Positions 33,287 through 44,805 of a stretch of DNA of 64,000 bases are shown here, one piece after another. Under the pieces are notes generated by a model. That model had not been told where the DNA came from. It did not search any database and saw only the letters and a list, made by a program, of their open reading frames with translations. How positions within the stretch are numbered: position 1 is the stretch's first letter; each line of letters begins with the position of its first letter. A program made the translations under genes and the position numbers. This DNA is from Guadua angustifolia (taxonomy: Eukaryota; Streptophyta; Magnoliopsida; Poales; Poaceae), in contig CM070505.1 of the NCBI GenBank assembly GCA_036346375.1, positions 51,334,626 to 51,398,625 on the forward strand, read 5' to 3'.

Positions 33287-35305
33287 AGCTCAAGAGGCAT
33301 CAGACGTCGTACTGGGTAAGTTCTTGGTTAACTCAGTACCAGCTACAGTTTTATTTGATTCTATCGCATTCATTTGTCTCTCGGAGTTTTGCAATGAAGA
33401 ATGGATTTGCTGCTAAGAATCTCAAATGTGTGCTTTTAGTCTAAGCCCCAGGATTTGAACTTTGGTCTAGCCTTGGGTGTTTGGGAGTTAAGTTGCTTAT
33501 GAATGGGATAGAGTTCCTAGCAAATCTTATCCTGTTAGATACCCGAATCTTGGATGTCATCCTAGGAATGGATTGGCTGTGTCAAGCATAAGGCAGTTTT
33601 GGATTGTGGTCAAAAGATGGTATCCCTAAAAGCCCTAGTGGCAAGAAAGTGGAATCGTGCAGTAACCGCATTCGTGGATGGTCGAAGCATGGTCAATAGC
33701 ACAAAGGTGGCTAATCTAGAAGATGTGCCAGTGGTTAGAGATTTTCCAGAAGTATTCCCTGAAGATTTGTCAGGCATGCCACCAGATCGGGACATCGAGT
33801 TTGTCGTTAAGTTAGTACCTGGAACAGCACCGATAGCAAAGAGACCGTATCGGATGCCAACTGATGAGCTAGTTGAGATAAAGTAATAGATTGAAGAATT
33901 TCTTGAGAAAGGTTTCATTCGACCGAGTTCTTCCCCGTGGGGAGTGCTAGTGTTGTTCGTCAAGAAGAAAGATGGAAGTTTAAGATTGTGTAGTGATTAT
34001 CGTGCACTTAATGATGTGACGGTCAAGAATAAGTACCCTTTGCCAAGGATTGAAGATTTGTTTGATCAGTTGAGAGGAGCTGGAGTTTTCTCCAAGATAG
34101 ATCTCCGATCAAGGTATCATTAGCTGAGGTTTCGAGCAGAAGATATTCCGAAGACAGCATTCTCTACCCATTATGGACATTATGAGTTTAGTCATGTCTT
34201 TTGGACTGACAAATGCCCCTGCATACTTCATGAACATGATGAATAAGGTATTCATGGAATATTTGGATAAATCTGTGGTTGTCTTCATAGATGACATCCT
34301 TGTGTATTCCAAGACAGAAGAAGAGCACGCAGAGCACTTGAGATTGGTTTTGGAGAGGTTACGAGAACAGCAATTGTATGCCAAATTCAGTAAATGTGAT
34401 TTTTGAGAAGAGAAGGTGAAATTCCTTGGCCATGTAATGATAGCCAAAGGAGTCACTGTGGATCCAAGCAAAGTGGAAGTTGTGTTGCATTGGGAGCAAC
34501 CGAAGATAGTTACCCAGGTCCATAGTTTTCTGGGAATGGCGGGATATTATCATCGGTTCATAGAAAGATTTTCGACGATTGTTAGACCTCTCACGCAATT
34601 GTTGAAAAAAGATAAAAAGTTTACATGAACACCAGAGTGTGAGAAGAGTTTTTAGGAGCTAAAGAAGCGGTTAACATATGCACCTGTATTGGTATTGCCA
34701 GATGCACAGAGCGGTTTTGATATTTATTGTGTTGCCTCAAGGCAGGATCTCAGTTGTGTGCTAATGCAGAATGGTAAAGTAGTGGCCTACGCGTCAAGAC
34801 AGCTGAGGCCGCACAAAAGGAATTATCCGACGCATGATCTAGAGTTAGCTACCGTAGTGCATGCTCTGAAGATATGGCATCATTATCTCATTGGAAATAG
34901 ATGTGAGATATATACAGACCATAAGAGCCTGAAGTACATATTCACCCAATTGGATCTTAATATGAGGCAGAAAAGATGGCTGGAGTTGATCAAAGATTAT
35001 AATATTGGAATTCATTACTATCCTGGAAAAGCTAATGGGGTAGCCAATGCTTTGAGTCATAAAAGCCACAGTGCAAATGCGATGGTAGCCAGCGATCAAC
35101 TGGAGTTGTGTGAAGAATTTCAGAGGTTGAGGTTAGAAGTTGTGCCACAAGGATTTATAGCTGCTTTGGAAGTAAAGCCAACCATTGAAGATCAAATCAG
35201 AGATGGGCAGGGTAAAGATGAGAAAATTAGCAAGATCAAGTCTAAGAAAGAGGAAGGTTTAGCAGAGGATTTCACAGTGGATGAGCAAGCACCCTATGGT
35301 TGAAA
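33250..35305 (+). pseudogene. Protease, RT and RNase H of copy 1
   Basis: The protease active-site codons are cut by a 5-base deletion after LFDS (about 33360). A double stop (33884-33889) precedes IEEFLEKGF. RT reads VTVKNKYPLPRIEDLF, then a 2-base deletion near 34190 shifts the frame before SFGLTNAPAYF; the catalytic FIDD motif is intact (about 34283-34295). RNase H (34689-35303) has its first catalytic Asp changed to Val (DIYCVASRQ), while Glu in LELATVV and Asp in YTDHKSL remain. The linker to integrase ends at a stop near 35301. Confidence 0.87.
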
Positions 35306-36518
35306 CGTCGAATTTGTGTACCAAACGAGAAGGAGCTTAAGCAATTGATTCTTGAGGAAGCTCACGATTTCAAGTATTCTATTCATCCGGGATGTGCCAA
35401 GATGTATCAAGACCTTAAAGGAAGATTTTGGTGGCCTAACATGAAGCGTGAGGTAGCTGAGCATGTTGCATTGTGTGATGTGCGCCAGAGGGTAAAGGCG
35501 ATGCACCAAAAGCCCGCAGGACCATTGCAGCCACTGAAGATTCCAGAATGGAAATGGGAGGAAATTGGAATGGACTTCATCACTAGTTTACCCAAAACTC
35601 AGAGAGGCTATGATTCAATATGGGTCATCATTGATCGATTGACCAAAGTTGCTCACTTCATCCCAGTAAAGACGACCTATTCAGGAGATCGATTGGCAGA
35701 GTTATACATGTCAAGGATTGTATGTTTGCATGGTGTGCCCAAGAAAATTGTGTCGGATCGAGGTACAGAATTCACCTCAAGATTTTGGGACAAACTGCAT
35801 GAAGCAATGGGGACTCGCTTGAATTTCAGCACCGCATATCATTCGCATACAGATGGCCAGACAGAAAGAGTTAATCAGATTCTAGAGGATATGTTGAGAG
35901 CTTGTGTGATATCTTATGCTACATCTTGGGATAAATGCTTGCTATATGCAGAATTCAGTTATAACAATAGTTATCAGGCTAGTTTGCAAATATCACCATT
36001 CGAAGCCTTATATGGTCGCGCCTGTTGTACCCCGTTGAATTGGAATGAAACAGGAGAGCATTTTGTGTTTGGACTCAAAATTCTCGAGGAGGCCGAGGAG
36101 CAAGTGGCCATGATCAGAGAAAGGCTGAAAACAACACAATCAAGACAGAAGAGCTACGCTGACAATCGCCGTCGTGATTTGAGTTTTGAACCCAATGACT
36201 TCGTGTATCTTAGAGTTACTCCCCTTAAAGGTGTAAAAAGATTTCATGCCAAAGAGAAGCTTGCACCCAGGTTCGTTGGGCCATTTAGAATACTGAGTCG
36301 TCGAGGAGAGGTTGCGTATTAGTTGGAGTTACCGTAGTCATTGGCAGGAGTGCACGACGTGTTCCATGTGTCAGAGCTCAAGAAATGTCTCAGAGTGCCA
36401 GCAGAGTAGACGCAGTTAGAAGCAATCGACTTGCAAGAAGATCTGACTTACAAAAAGCGATCGATCAAGATTACGGACATAATGGAGCGCGGACCGAGAA
36501 CAAGTCTTGCTTTTTTGG
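35300..36518 (+). pseudogene. Integrase of copy 1, chromodomain cut off
   Basis: A 340-codon open frame (35300-36322) covers the zinc-binding region, core and C-terminal region. The core keeps Asp (GMDFITSL), Asp (VSDRGTEFTSRF) and Glu (HTDGQTERVN). The second zinc-binding Cys is Arg (CDVRQRV). TAG stops at 36320-36322 and 36335-36337 follow GEVAY and LELP. GVHDVFHVSELKKCLRVPAE is then readable to another TAG (36407-36409), and the chromodomain is truncated where LTR-G2 sequence begins at about 36519. Confidence 0.88.
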
Positions 36519-38261
36519 GTCATGAGCATTTCATGCATCTTTCAATCATGTGCACCATTTGAATTCTTGATTTGGATTTTCTCGTTAGGTGTTGACACTT
36601 GGAAGGCACTCCAGAAATGCGACTACGCTTTGAAGTCAGAACAAGCTGACAAGGCACTACCTTACTCCTTGACCATGATTGCTCCTACTATTTGAAATTT
36701 ACATTTTAGAATTATTTTATCAATTGCATGCTTACTTTCCTTCTACAATTATGATTGGGTAGAAATTTTAGCTATTACCACATTGTGATGTTATCCTTAT
36801 CATGTTCTTTCCATGTTCCATTGTCGCCCTAGGTGGTTGGTTTATTGTTATTGTATATGAGTTAAATGCGAAATGTAGCCATGCTTAGAACATCGTTAGA
36901 AACCGTGATAGATGGACTTAGTCCATTGGTCATAATGATTGAGAATTATTATGATGATGATGGTTTCAAATGTTGGTTCATGAGTAGAGATGTTGGTTAA
37001 GGACCCTAAGGATGGAATCTGGTGGCGTCTCTTTGAGTAACTATCGTGCGAACCACACGCCGTTTATGGGACCGCGTAACCAAGTACTTATGTATGACTA
37101 GGTTATGTAAACCATGTGCACTCGAATTCCTTGAGCTTAGTGGAGCGTCAAGGAATGACACCGGAAATTCCTTGGGCTTAGTGGGCGCCAGGGAATGTCC
37201 TGAGTCCCTCGAACTTTGTTGAGTTAGGGATGTCCAACAGCGGGTGTACTCCTTGATCCACACACACCGAACCTTTGAGCACAGCGGGATCAAGGGTCAC
37301 TGATCATCCGGATGGTTTAGATACACTACCATGCATCTTGGAAAATGGTTTGTCACGTTCACCTCGGCCGACACATCAAAGGAAATGTGTTAATAGCTTA
37401 GTTTGAGTGTGACGTGTCGTGTGGGTAAAGTCGTGCGTCTGCGAGTTTAAACTATTGAATAGTCGCGTCCATGGTTGGGGCGATCACTTGAACTATCGAT
37501 CCTTGGGCGAGTATTAAGGACTTGGTAGGAATGGGATGGGAGTGGGAAAAAGCGCACAAGTATTGGAGTACTTGTGTGTGTAGTCGAACACGGCGATGGA
37601 ACTCACGGTTTGGGGAATGCTTGAAGGCATGATATGAATGTGATTATAATGACGTTATATTATGTATTAGATTTTGCAAATGTTTACGAAATGCAATTCT
37701 TTTCAATCTATACATGTTTATTTATTTACTCCAAACGTTGTTTTATCTTTGAAATTGCCATTTTGCCTTCCTTTGATGTAGCAACCACATGTAGCTAGAA
37801 ACTAACATGCAATGTATATTATTGTCTTGTACACTCTTTGTACTCCATCGGATTATCCACTTGCTGCAGGTGAGGATGAGGCCTTCGCCTGGGACTTTCT
37901 GCGGCAGATTTCACAATTCTAACGTTTAGTCGCCGTTCTTGCCCAGCTTGGTTGCACGAGGGTTTGGGGGCATGCCATGCTAGCCCTTTTGTTGTTTATC
38001 TTATGATTTCGCTGCTACTTGGTGTAATAACTCTAAATATGTCGTTATGGACAGTAGTCCTACTTTTGGAATGTAATAACGTTTATGCTTCCGATAATTG
38101 TGTATGTGTTGTGATGTCAAGCTGTTGGATGAGAATGCTCATGTTGGCAAACTATCACAGGACCAACACGGGTATAATCGTGGAGAGCACTGAGGTTCCC
38201 TTGATTCACTTGAGATGTGCAGCGCAATTGGGTGAATCGGTGGAGTCGAGGGAGTTCCCCA
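36519..38261 (+). repeat. 5'-truncated LTR-G2 between the two gag-pol copies
   Basis: It matches 12850-14676 of the solo LTR throughout and ends at the same GTTCCCCA. The first 1.4 kb of the LTR, with TATA box and palindrome array, is absent. It shares the conserved block at 37417-37470. The left junction cuts a chromodomain and the right junction begins gag at TAATCAG. No TSD is seen. Confidence 0.88.
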
Positions 38262-41200
38262 CCTAATCAGATTCGGGTTGAGCATGTCACCCCAACTATT
38301 TGCTAGAAATTAACTTGATTAACCCGACAAGACATCAACTCCAACACCTTGCCTGCTAACGAAATTTTCAGACACCAGCGCTAGGGGGCAATGCACGAGC
38401 AAGAAGTCAACAGTCCGTTGCTAGAAAATGCTACTCTTGCAACGAGCCAGGGCACTTCGCCAACAAGTGTCCGAAGAGGGGAGGAGTTACTCGGTCGCTT
38501 CAACAGGCACTACCCGACCAAGGCTCCGATGTGAGGAGAAGCCGAGTGCGGTCTGTGCGAGCATCACCTCAGATGGCAATGCATGGGAGGATCAACCATA
38601 TCACTGCAGATGAAGCTCAAGAGGCATCAGACGTCGTACTAGGTAAGTTCTTGGTTAACTCAGTACCAGCTACAGTTTTATTTGATTCTAGAACATCGCA
38701 TTCATTTGTCTCTCGGAGTTTTGCAATGAAGAATGGATTTGCTGCTAAGAATCTCAAATGTGTGCTTTTAGTCTAAGCCCCAGGATCTGAACTTTGGTCT
38801 AGCCTTGGGTGTTTGGGAGTTAAGTTGCTTAGAATGGGATAGAGTTCCTAGCAAATCTTATCCTGTTAGATACTCGAACCTTGGATGTCATCCTAGGAAT
38901 GGATTAGTTGTCAAGCATAAAGTCATTTTGGATTGTGGTCAAAGATGGTATCCTAAAGAAAGCCCTAGTGGCAAGAAAGTGGAAGTGCGTGCAACCTTGA
39001 TTCGATGATGGTCACGATTAATGGTCAATAGCATAAAGGTGGCTAATTTAGAAGATGTGCCAGTGGTTAGAGATTTTCCAGAAGTATTCCCTGAAGATTT
39101 GTCAAGCATGCCACCAGATCAGGACATCGAGTTTGTCGTTAAGTTGGTACTTGGAACAACACCGATAGCAAAGAGGCCGTATCGGATGCCAACCGATGAG
39201 CTAGTTGAGATGAAGAAATAGATTGAAGAATTTCTTGAGAAAGGTTTCATTCGACCGAGTTCTTCCCCGTGGGGAGTGCCAGTGTTGTTCGTCAGGAAGA
39301 GAGATGGAAGTTTAAGAATGTGCATTGATTATCATGCACTTAATGAAGTGACGGTCAAGAATAAGTACCCCTTGCCAAGGATTGATGATTTGTTTGATCA
39401 GTTGAGAGGAGCTGGAGTTTTCTCCAAGATAGATCTCCGATCAGGGTATCATCAGCTGAGGTTTCGAGTAGAAGATATTCCAAAGACAGCATTCTCTACC
39501 CATTATGGACATTATGAGTTTAGTCATGTCTTTTGGACTAACAAATGCCCCTGCATACTTCATGAACATGATGAATAAGGTATTCATGGAATATTTGGAT
39601 AAATTTGTGGTTGTCTTCATAGATGACATCCTTGTGTATTCAAAGGCGAGAAGAAAGAGCCTTGAGCACTTGAGATTGGTTTTGGAGAGGTTGCGAGCGG
39701 CAGGTTGTATGCCAAATTCAGTAAATGTGATTTTTGGAAAGAGAAGGTGGAATTCCTTGGCCATGTAATGATAGTCACTGTGGATCCAAGCAAAGTGGAA
39801 GCTGTGTTGCATTGGGAGCAACTGAAGATAGTTACCCAAGTCCGTAGTTTTCTGGGAATGGCGGGATATTACCATCGGTTCATAGAAGGATTTTCGACGA
39901 TTGCTAGACCTCTCACGCAATTGTTGAAGAAAGAGAAAAAGTTTACATGAACACCAGAGTGCGAGAAGAGTTTTCAGGAGCTAAAGAAGCAGTTAACATC
40001 TGCACCTGTATTGGTATTGCCAGATGCACAGAGCGGTTTTGACATTTATTGTGATGCCTCAAGGCAGGATCTCGGTTGTGTGCTAATGCAGAATGGTAAA
40101 GTAGTGGCCTACACGTCAAGACAGTTGAGGCCGCACGAAGGGAATTATCTGACGCATGATCTAGAGTTAGCTACCGTAGTGCTTGCTCTGAAGATATGGC
40201 ATCATTATCTCATTGGAAATAGATGTGAGATATATACAGACCATAAGAGCCTGAAGTACATATTCACCCAATTGGATCTTAATATGAGGCAGAAAAGATG
40301 GCTGGAGTTGATCAAGGATTATAATATTGGAATTCATTACTATCTTGGAAAAGCTAATGGGGTAGCCAACGCTTTGAGTCATAAAAGCCACAGTGTAAAT
40401 GCGATGGTAGCCAGCGATCAACTGGAGTTGTGTGAAGAATTTCAGAGGTTGAGGTTAGAAGTTGTGCCACAAGGATTTATAGCTGCTTTGGAAGTAAAGC
40501 CAACCCTTGAGGATCAAATCAGAGATGGGCAGGGTAAAGATAAGAAAATTAGAAGATCAAGTCCAAGAAAGAGGAAGGTTTAGCAGAGGATTTCACAGTG
40601 GATGAGCAGGCACCCTATGGTTCAAACATCGAATTTGTGTACCAAACGAGAAGGAGCTTAAGTAATTGATTCTTGAGGAAGCTCACGATTCCAAGTATTC
40701 TATTCATCCGGGATGTGCCAAGATGTATCAAGACCTTAAAGGAAGATTTTGGTGGCCTAACATGAAGCGTGAGGTAGCTGAGCATGTCGCATTGTGTGAT
40801 GTGCGCCAGAGGGTAAAGGCGATGCACCAAAAGCCCGCAGGACCATTGCAGCCACTGAAGATTCTAGAATGGAAATGGGAGGAAATTGGAATGAACTTCA
40901 TCACTGGTTTACCCGAAACTCAGAGAGGCTATGATTCAATATGGATCATCATTGATCGATTAACCAAAGTTACTCACTTCATCCCAGTAAAGACGACCTA
41001 TTCAGGAGATCGATTGGCAGAGTTATACATGTCAAGGATTGTATGTCTACATGGTGTGCCCAAGAAAATTGTGTGTGGATTGAGGTCTGAAATTCACTTC
41101 AAGATTTTGGGACAAAGCGCATGAAGCAATGGGGACTAGCTTGAATTTACCTGATCGATATCATCCGTGATCTGAGATGGCTAGACAGAAAGAGTTAATC

Positions 41201-41963
41201 AGATTCTAGAGGACATGTTGAGAGCTTGTGCGATATCTTATGCTACATCTTGGGATAAATGCTTGCTATATGCAGAATTCAGTTATAACAATAGTTATCA
41301 GGCTAGTTTGCAAATATCACCATTCGAAGCCTTATATGGTCGCGCCTGTCGTACCCCGTTGAATTGGAATGAAACAGGAGAGCATTTTGTGTTTGGATTC
41401 GAAATTCTCGAGGAGGCCGAGGAGCAAGTGGCCATGATCGGAGAAAGGCTGAAAATAACACAATCAAGGACGAGAAAGAGCTCTGGCGACAATCGCGTCG
41501 TGATTTGAGTTTTGAACAATGACCGTGTATCTTAGAGTTACTCCCCTTAAAGGTGTAAAAAGATTTGATGCCAAAGGGAAGCATGCACCCAGGTTCGTTG
41601 GGCCATTCAGAATACTGAGCCGTCGAGGAGAGGTTGCGTATTAGTTGGAGTTACCGTAGTCATTGGCAGGAGTGCACGACGTGTTCCATGTGTCATAGCT
41701 CAAGAAATGTCTTAGAGTGCCAGCAGAGTAGACGCCGTTAGAAGCAATCGAATTGCAAGAAGATCTGACTTACAAAGAGCAGCCGATCAAGATTCTGGAC
41801 GTAATGGAGCGCAGGACTAGGAACAAGTCTGTTCGCTTTTGCAGAGTCTAATGGAGCAACCACTCGGAGAGCGAAGCAACCTGGGAGCGTGAAGAGGACT
41901 TGAAGGCAGAATTCCCAAACCTATTCTCTAGGTAGCCCTGAATCTTGGGGTCAAGATTCTGTT
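38262..41963 (+). pseudogene. Partial gag-pol of copy 2
   Basis: It begins in the gag linker, then CCHC knuckle (CYSCNEPGHFANKC, about 38430), protease (DSRTSHSFVS, Gly changed to Arg, 38685), TAG before IEEFLEKGF (39219-39221), RT with the same 2-base deletion as copy 1 (about 39515), intact FIDD (about 39618), RNase H with its Asp intact (DIYCDASRQ, 40040), integrase with CDVRQ and a scrambled region around 41080-41190, GPF-type tail, TAGs at 41642, 41657 and 41729, and a chromodomain tail ending FPNLFSR-stop (about 41930). It retains the 3' end that copy 1 lacks. Confidence 0.87.
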
Positions 41964-41975
41964 AAGGGGGGAGGT
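41964..41975 (+). other. Polypurine tract of the plus-strand element
   Basis: AAGGGGGGAGGT lies next to the LTR start TGTAACATCCC at 41977. It equals the tract at 8249-8260 in role and sequence. Confidence 0.85.
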
Positions 41976-42455
41976 TTGTAACATCCCAATTTTTGGCCTT
42001 TTAATTTAGCTAATAGAGTTTTATTGCAATTTGTGCTTTTTGTGAATTTTCTGGATTTATTGGATTTTTCTAAGATTTATTTGAATTATTTTAAAATAAG
42101 TATATTACCCTTTTTCCCAAAACTAATTATATGTAGATAAATTTAAAATAAAGTTTTACCAAAAACATTTTATCTGGGTCCAAGATGTCTCAAAGTATTT
42201 TTGAGATTTTTCTTGTAATTTTCCTTGTGTTTTTAGTTGCCCAAATAAATCAAAGTTATTTTCTATATTTATTATAAAAGAAAAAACCCGAAATTAGTTA
42301 AGTGAATGCGATCTTGGAATTTGAGCCCAATCTTGTCTTGTCAGCCGACTCATTGCAATCCGGCCGCTCGGTTCACTGACTTTGTTAGCATGTATTCTAG
42401 AAGCTCGCATCTTAGCCATTAGATCAAGATCGGTGGTCTTCTTTGAGCCGCGTTA

Positions 42456-44230
42456 CACGGGTGTTTCGATATAGCAAGCGAGTAAATTTATAAGAATCAA
42501 GGGCCCCGCGTTCCCTCTCCTTGATGGTTGACTCGAGGAGCCAAGATGTATCTTGGTCGGCTGAATATCCCTCGTCCGAGTTCGTGGTGGTGGTTTGTAT
42601 TACTCGAGTGCGATAGTCTACGGGATTACAAATGAGGGCTCGGGGCGGAGCCCGGCGCTTCGTCCAGTGAAGGGGCTCATTATGGATCGAGTGTGGGTCG
42701 GCCCGAATAGGTGGCGGATCACGAATGCCGATTAGTTCTGAGATTAAGTGTGAATGCCCTTCCACGAGGGCCCTACCTCCCCTTATATAGGCGGAGGCGG
42801 CAGTTACAGGGAGTTTGGAGAAAAATGGTAGGGGTATGCTACGTCCAGGGAGTCCGGTCTCTGAGTAAATGGCAGCATTTTCAAACATAAGCAATATGTA
42901 GATTGAAAAGACAATAAAACAAATAATAACAAGTAAATAGATTCCATTGTTTGCAAATCAACCCAAGTCTCAACCTAAATCAAATTCCATTATCCACATG
43001 GCATCCTGCCATCCCATAACGATTGTTCATTTTAATTAACTACCCTTGATCGTAATTCGAGCATTGCTCAATACTGTGAACACGGCTATCCGAATAGTTT
43101 GTACACTCTGCAGAGGTTATGCACTTTGCCCACATGATACAACCATGCACCACACAGTAACGATCGTAAAGCCTTTACAATGCATCCTCTTAACCAAGTG
43201 CTATCCGCTAAGGTTTCAACATCGAAGGGCTAAACCACCACACAGGGCCCCTCTTGCGCCATGTGAGTTTCCTCCGTGAACCCGGACCCACACCACCAAG
43301 ATAGCACTTAAGTTAAGCATTTGCAAATTAGTCACTAAGTCTGTCCCATTTCGACATGTGGTTGCAAGTAATACTCAGGTCAAAGGCTCGCAAGGTTAAG
43401 TCCTTAGGATTGATTGAAGCAAGACTTACTCATACCCTTTCTCGCCCATCGGCCCATCTCGACACCCTTGTCCCTACCACTTGCTTCAATCTAAATGATT
43501 ATCAAACCCAGTTGATTACCAAGCATCAATTCAACATCATCGTTCCATATTCCATTAGTCAAGATTATTAACCACTAATTCGTCGGGCGCTGACAAGTTG
43601 ATGTCCATCACGCCCGGGTTGGTAGACACAGCAGACGTTCCGTTGGGAAGGTCTTGCCCTCGCCTCTGCACGCTGTCAGTCTTGGCGTTGCTACTTGTTA
43701 CTGGTTCCACCTTGGGGCGGGCGCGTCTCTCCTCTGTGCTCGATGGGGTGAAGGACCAGCGCTCAACATAGCGGCTCCCTGGCCACCTTGGGAGGGAGCC
43801 ACCTGCCCCAGCATGGCCGTCGTGTCCATAGGGCAGGTGACCCACTTGTGTGGCCCAGTGACATGGCGGAGGTTGTTGAGTCGGCTTTATAGGGATCCGA
43901 CACGAGGCCGTCGGGCCGGGGGGTGCTGACCGTGGCGAGTCGGGAACTGCGAGGCGTCTAACTGCGGCCGGTTGGACCGCCTTTGGTGGGCTGGCCAAGT
44001 CGATGGTCGCCGTGGCCCTCGAGGCCTAGAGCGAACCCAAAGCGGATCGTCGGTGTTCCAACCAATATTTAGGATAATCCCATCTGTGAGGGCGGAGACT
44101 TTGGTAATACCCTCTCGGCACTCTCGCATCATTGCCGATCTTGTTGCCATGTCCGTCTGACTGAGAGAAAGACGATCTTGAAATAAATGTATACTTTGAT
44201 GTGGGGTACCCCTGGTATAAGTATTCGTCA
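42456..44230 (-). repeat. 3' LTR of Tat2 with a foreign segment
   Basis: 42456-42866 and 43581-44230 align with the two halves of 57170-58244. On the minus strand the LTR begins TGACGAATACTTATACC at 44230. The sequence between (42867-43580) is unrelated to this LTR. Confidence 0.85.
42867..43580 (-). repeat. Internal LTR-T fragment lodged in the Tat2 LTR
   Basis: It aligns with about 5211-6039 of the reference LTR-T in the same orientation, from the AACAAATAACA-type tract to CATTAGTCAAGATTA. Neither LTR end is present and no TSD is seen. The flanking Tat2 LTR shows almost no loss, so it behaves like filler DNA or a gene-conversion patch. Confidence 0.8.
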
Positions 44231-44241
44231 GTAGCCCCCGG
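44231..44241 (-). other. Polypurine-like tract of Tat2
   Basis: The minus strand reads CCGGGGGCTAC directly before the LTR start TGACG. GGGGGCTAC next to the LTR is typical of grass Tat elements. Confidence 0.6.
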
Positions 44242-44805
44242 GGCCATCCTGGAACGTGTGCGTTCCCGGATGGGCCCATCACCTTCGGCGGTGCAATCTC
44301 TTCGCATACATGGCGACGCCGGCTTCTGCGCCCCGCTTATTGGGAGTAAATCACGGTGTCGCGAACGGCTAACGGGTTCTTTAGGGTGTAGCGCCTTGGT
44401 TGGTCGAGCCGAACGACTTGGTTTGCGGTCTCGGCCGGGACTTGTAGCCCTTGGTGGGTGAAGTAACCAAAGCCCCCAAGCAGTCGGAGAAGGCTGGTCG
44501 GGGTTACTCGAGTCGAGAAAAAGCGACCGAGCGAGGTGAGCGGACTTCGCTTGGTCGGATTATTCGCACGCCTATATTCGGCTCGGGCGGTCGGTCTCAA
44601 CTTGCAGTCGATGGAACCCGACCGGGGCATTCCGACGAATCGATCGGTCCCGAGTCTCGAGTGGGTCGGAAGTCCGACTAACTTGACGGCGGTCTCGACT
44701 CGGTGTGTCTGGCGCACCCAAGTGTGTGTAACCTGAGCCCCGGCGCGGTTGGAGAGCGGTCGGGGGTTACTACTTATCGTCTAACGCCGGTTTTATGTCT
44801 TAGCG

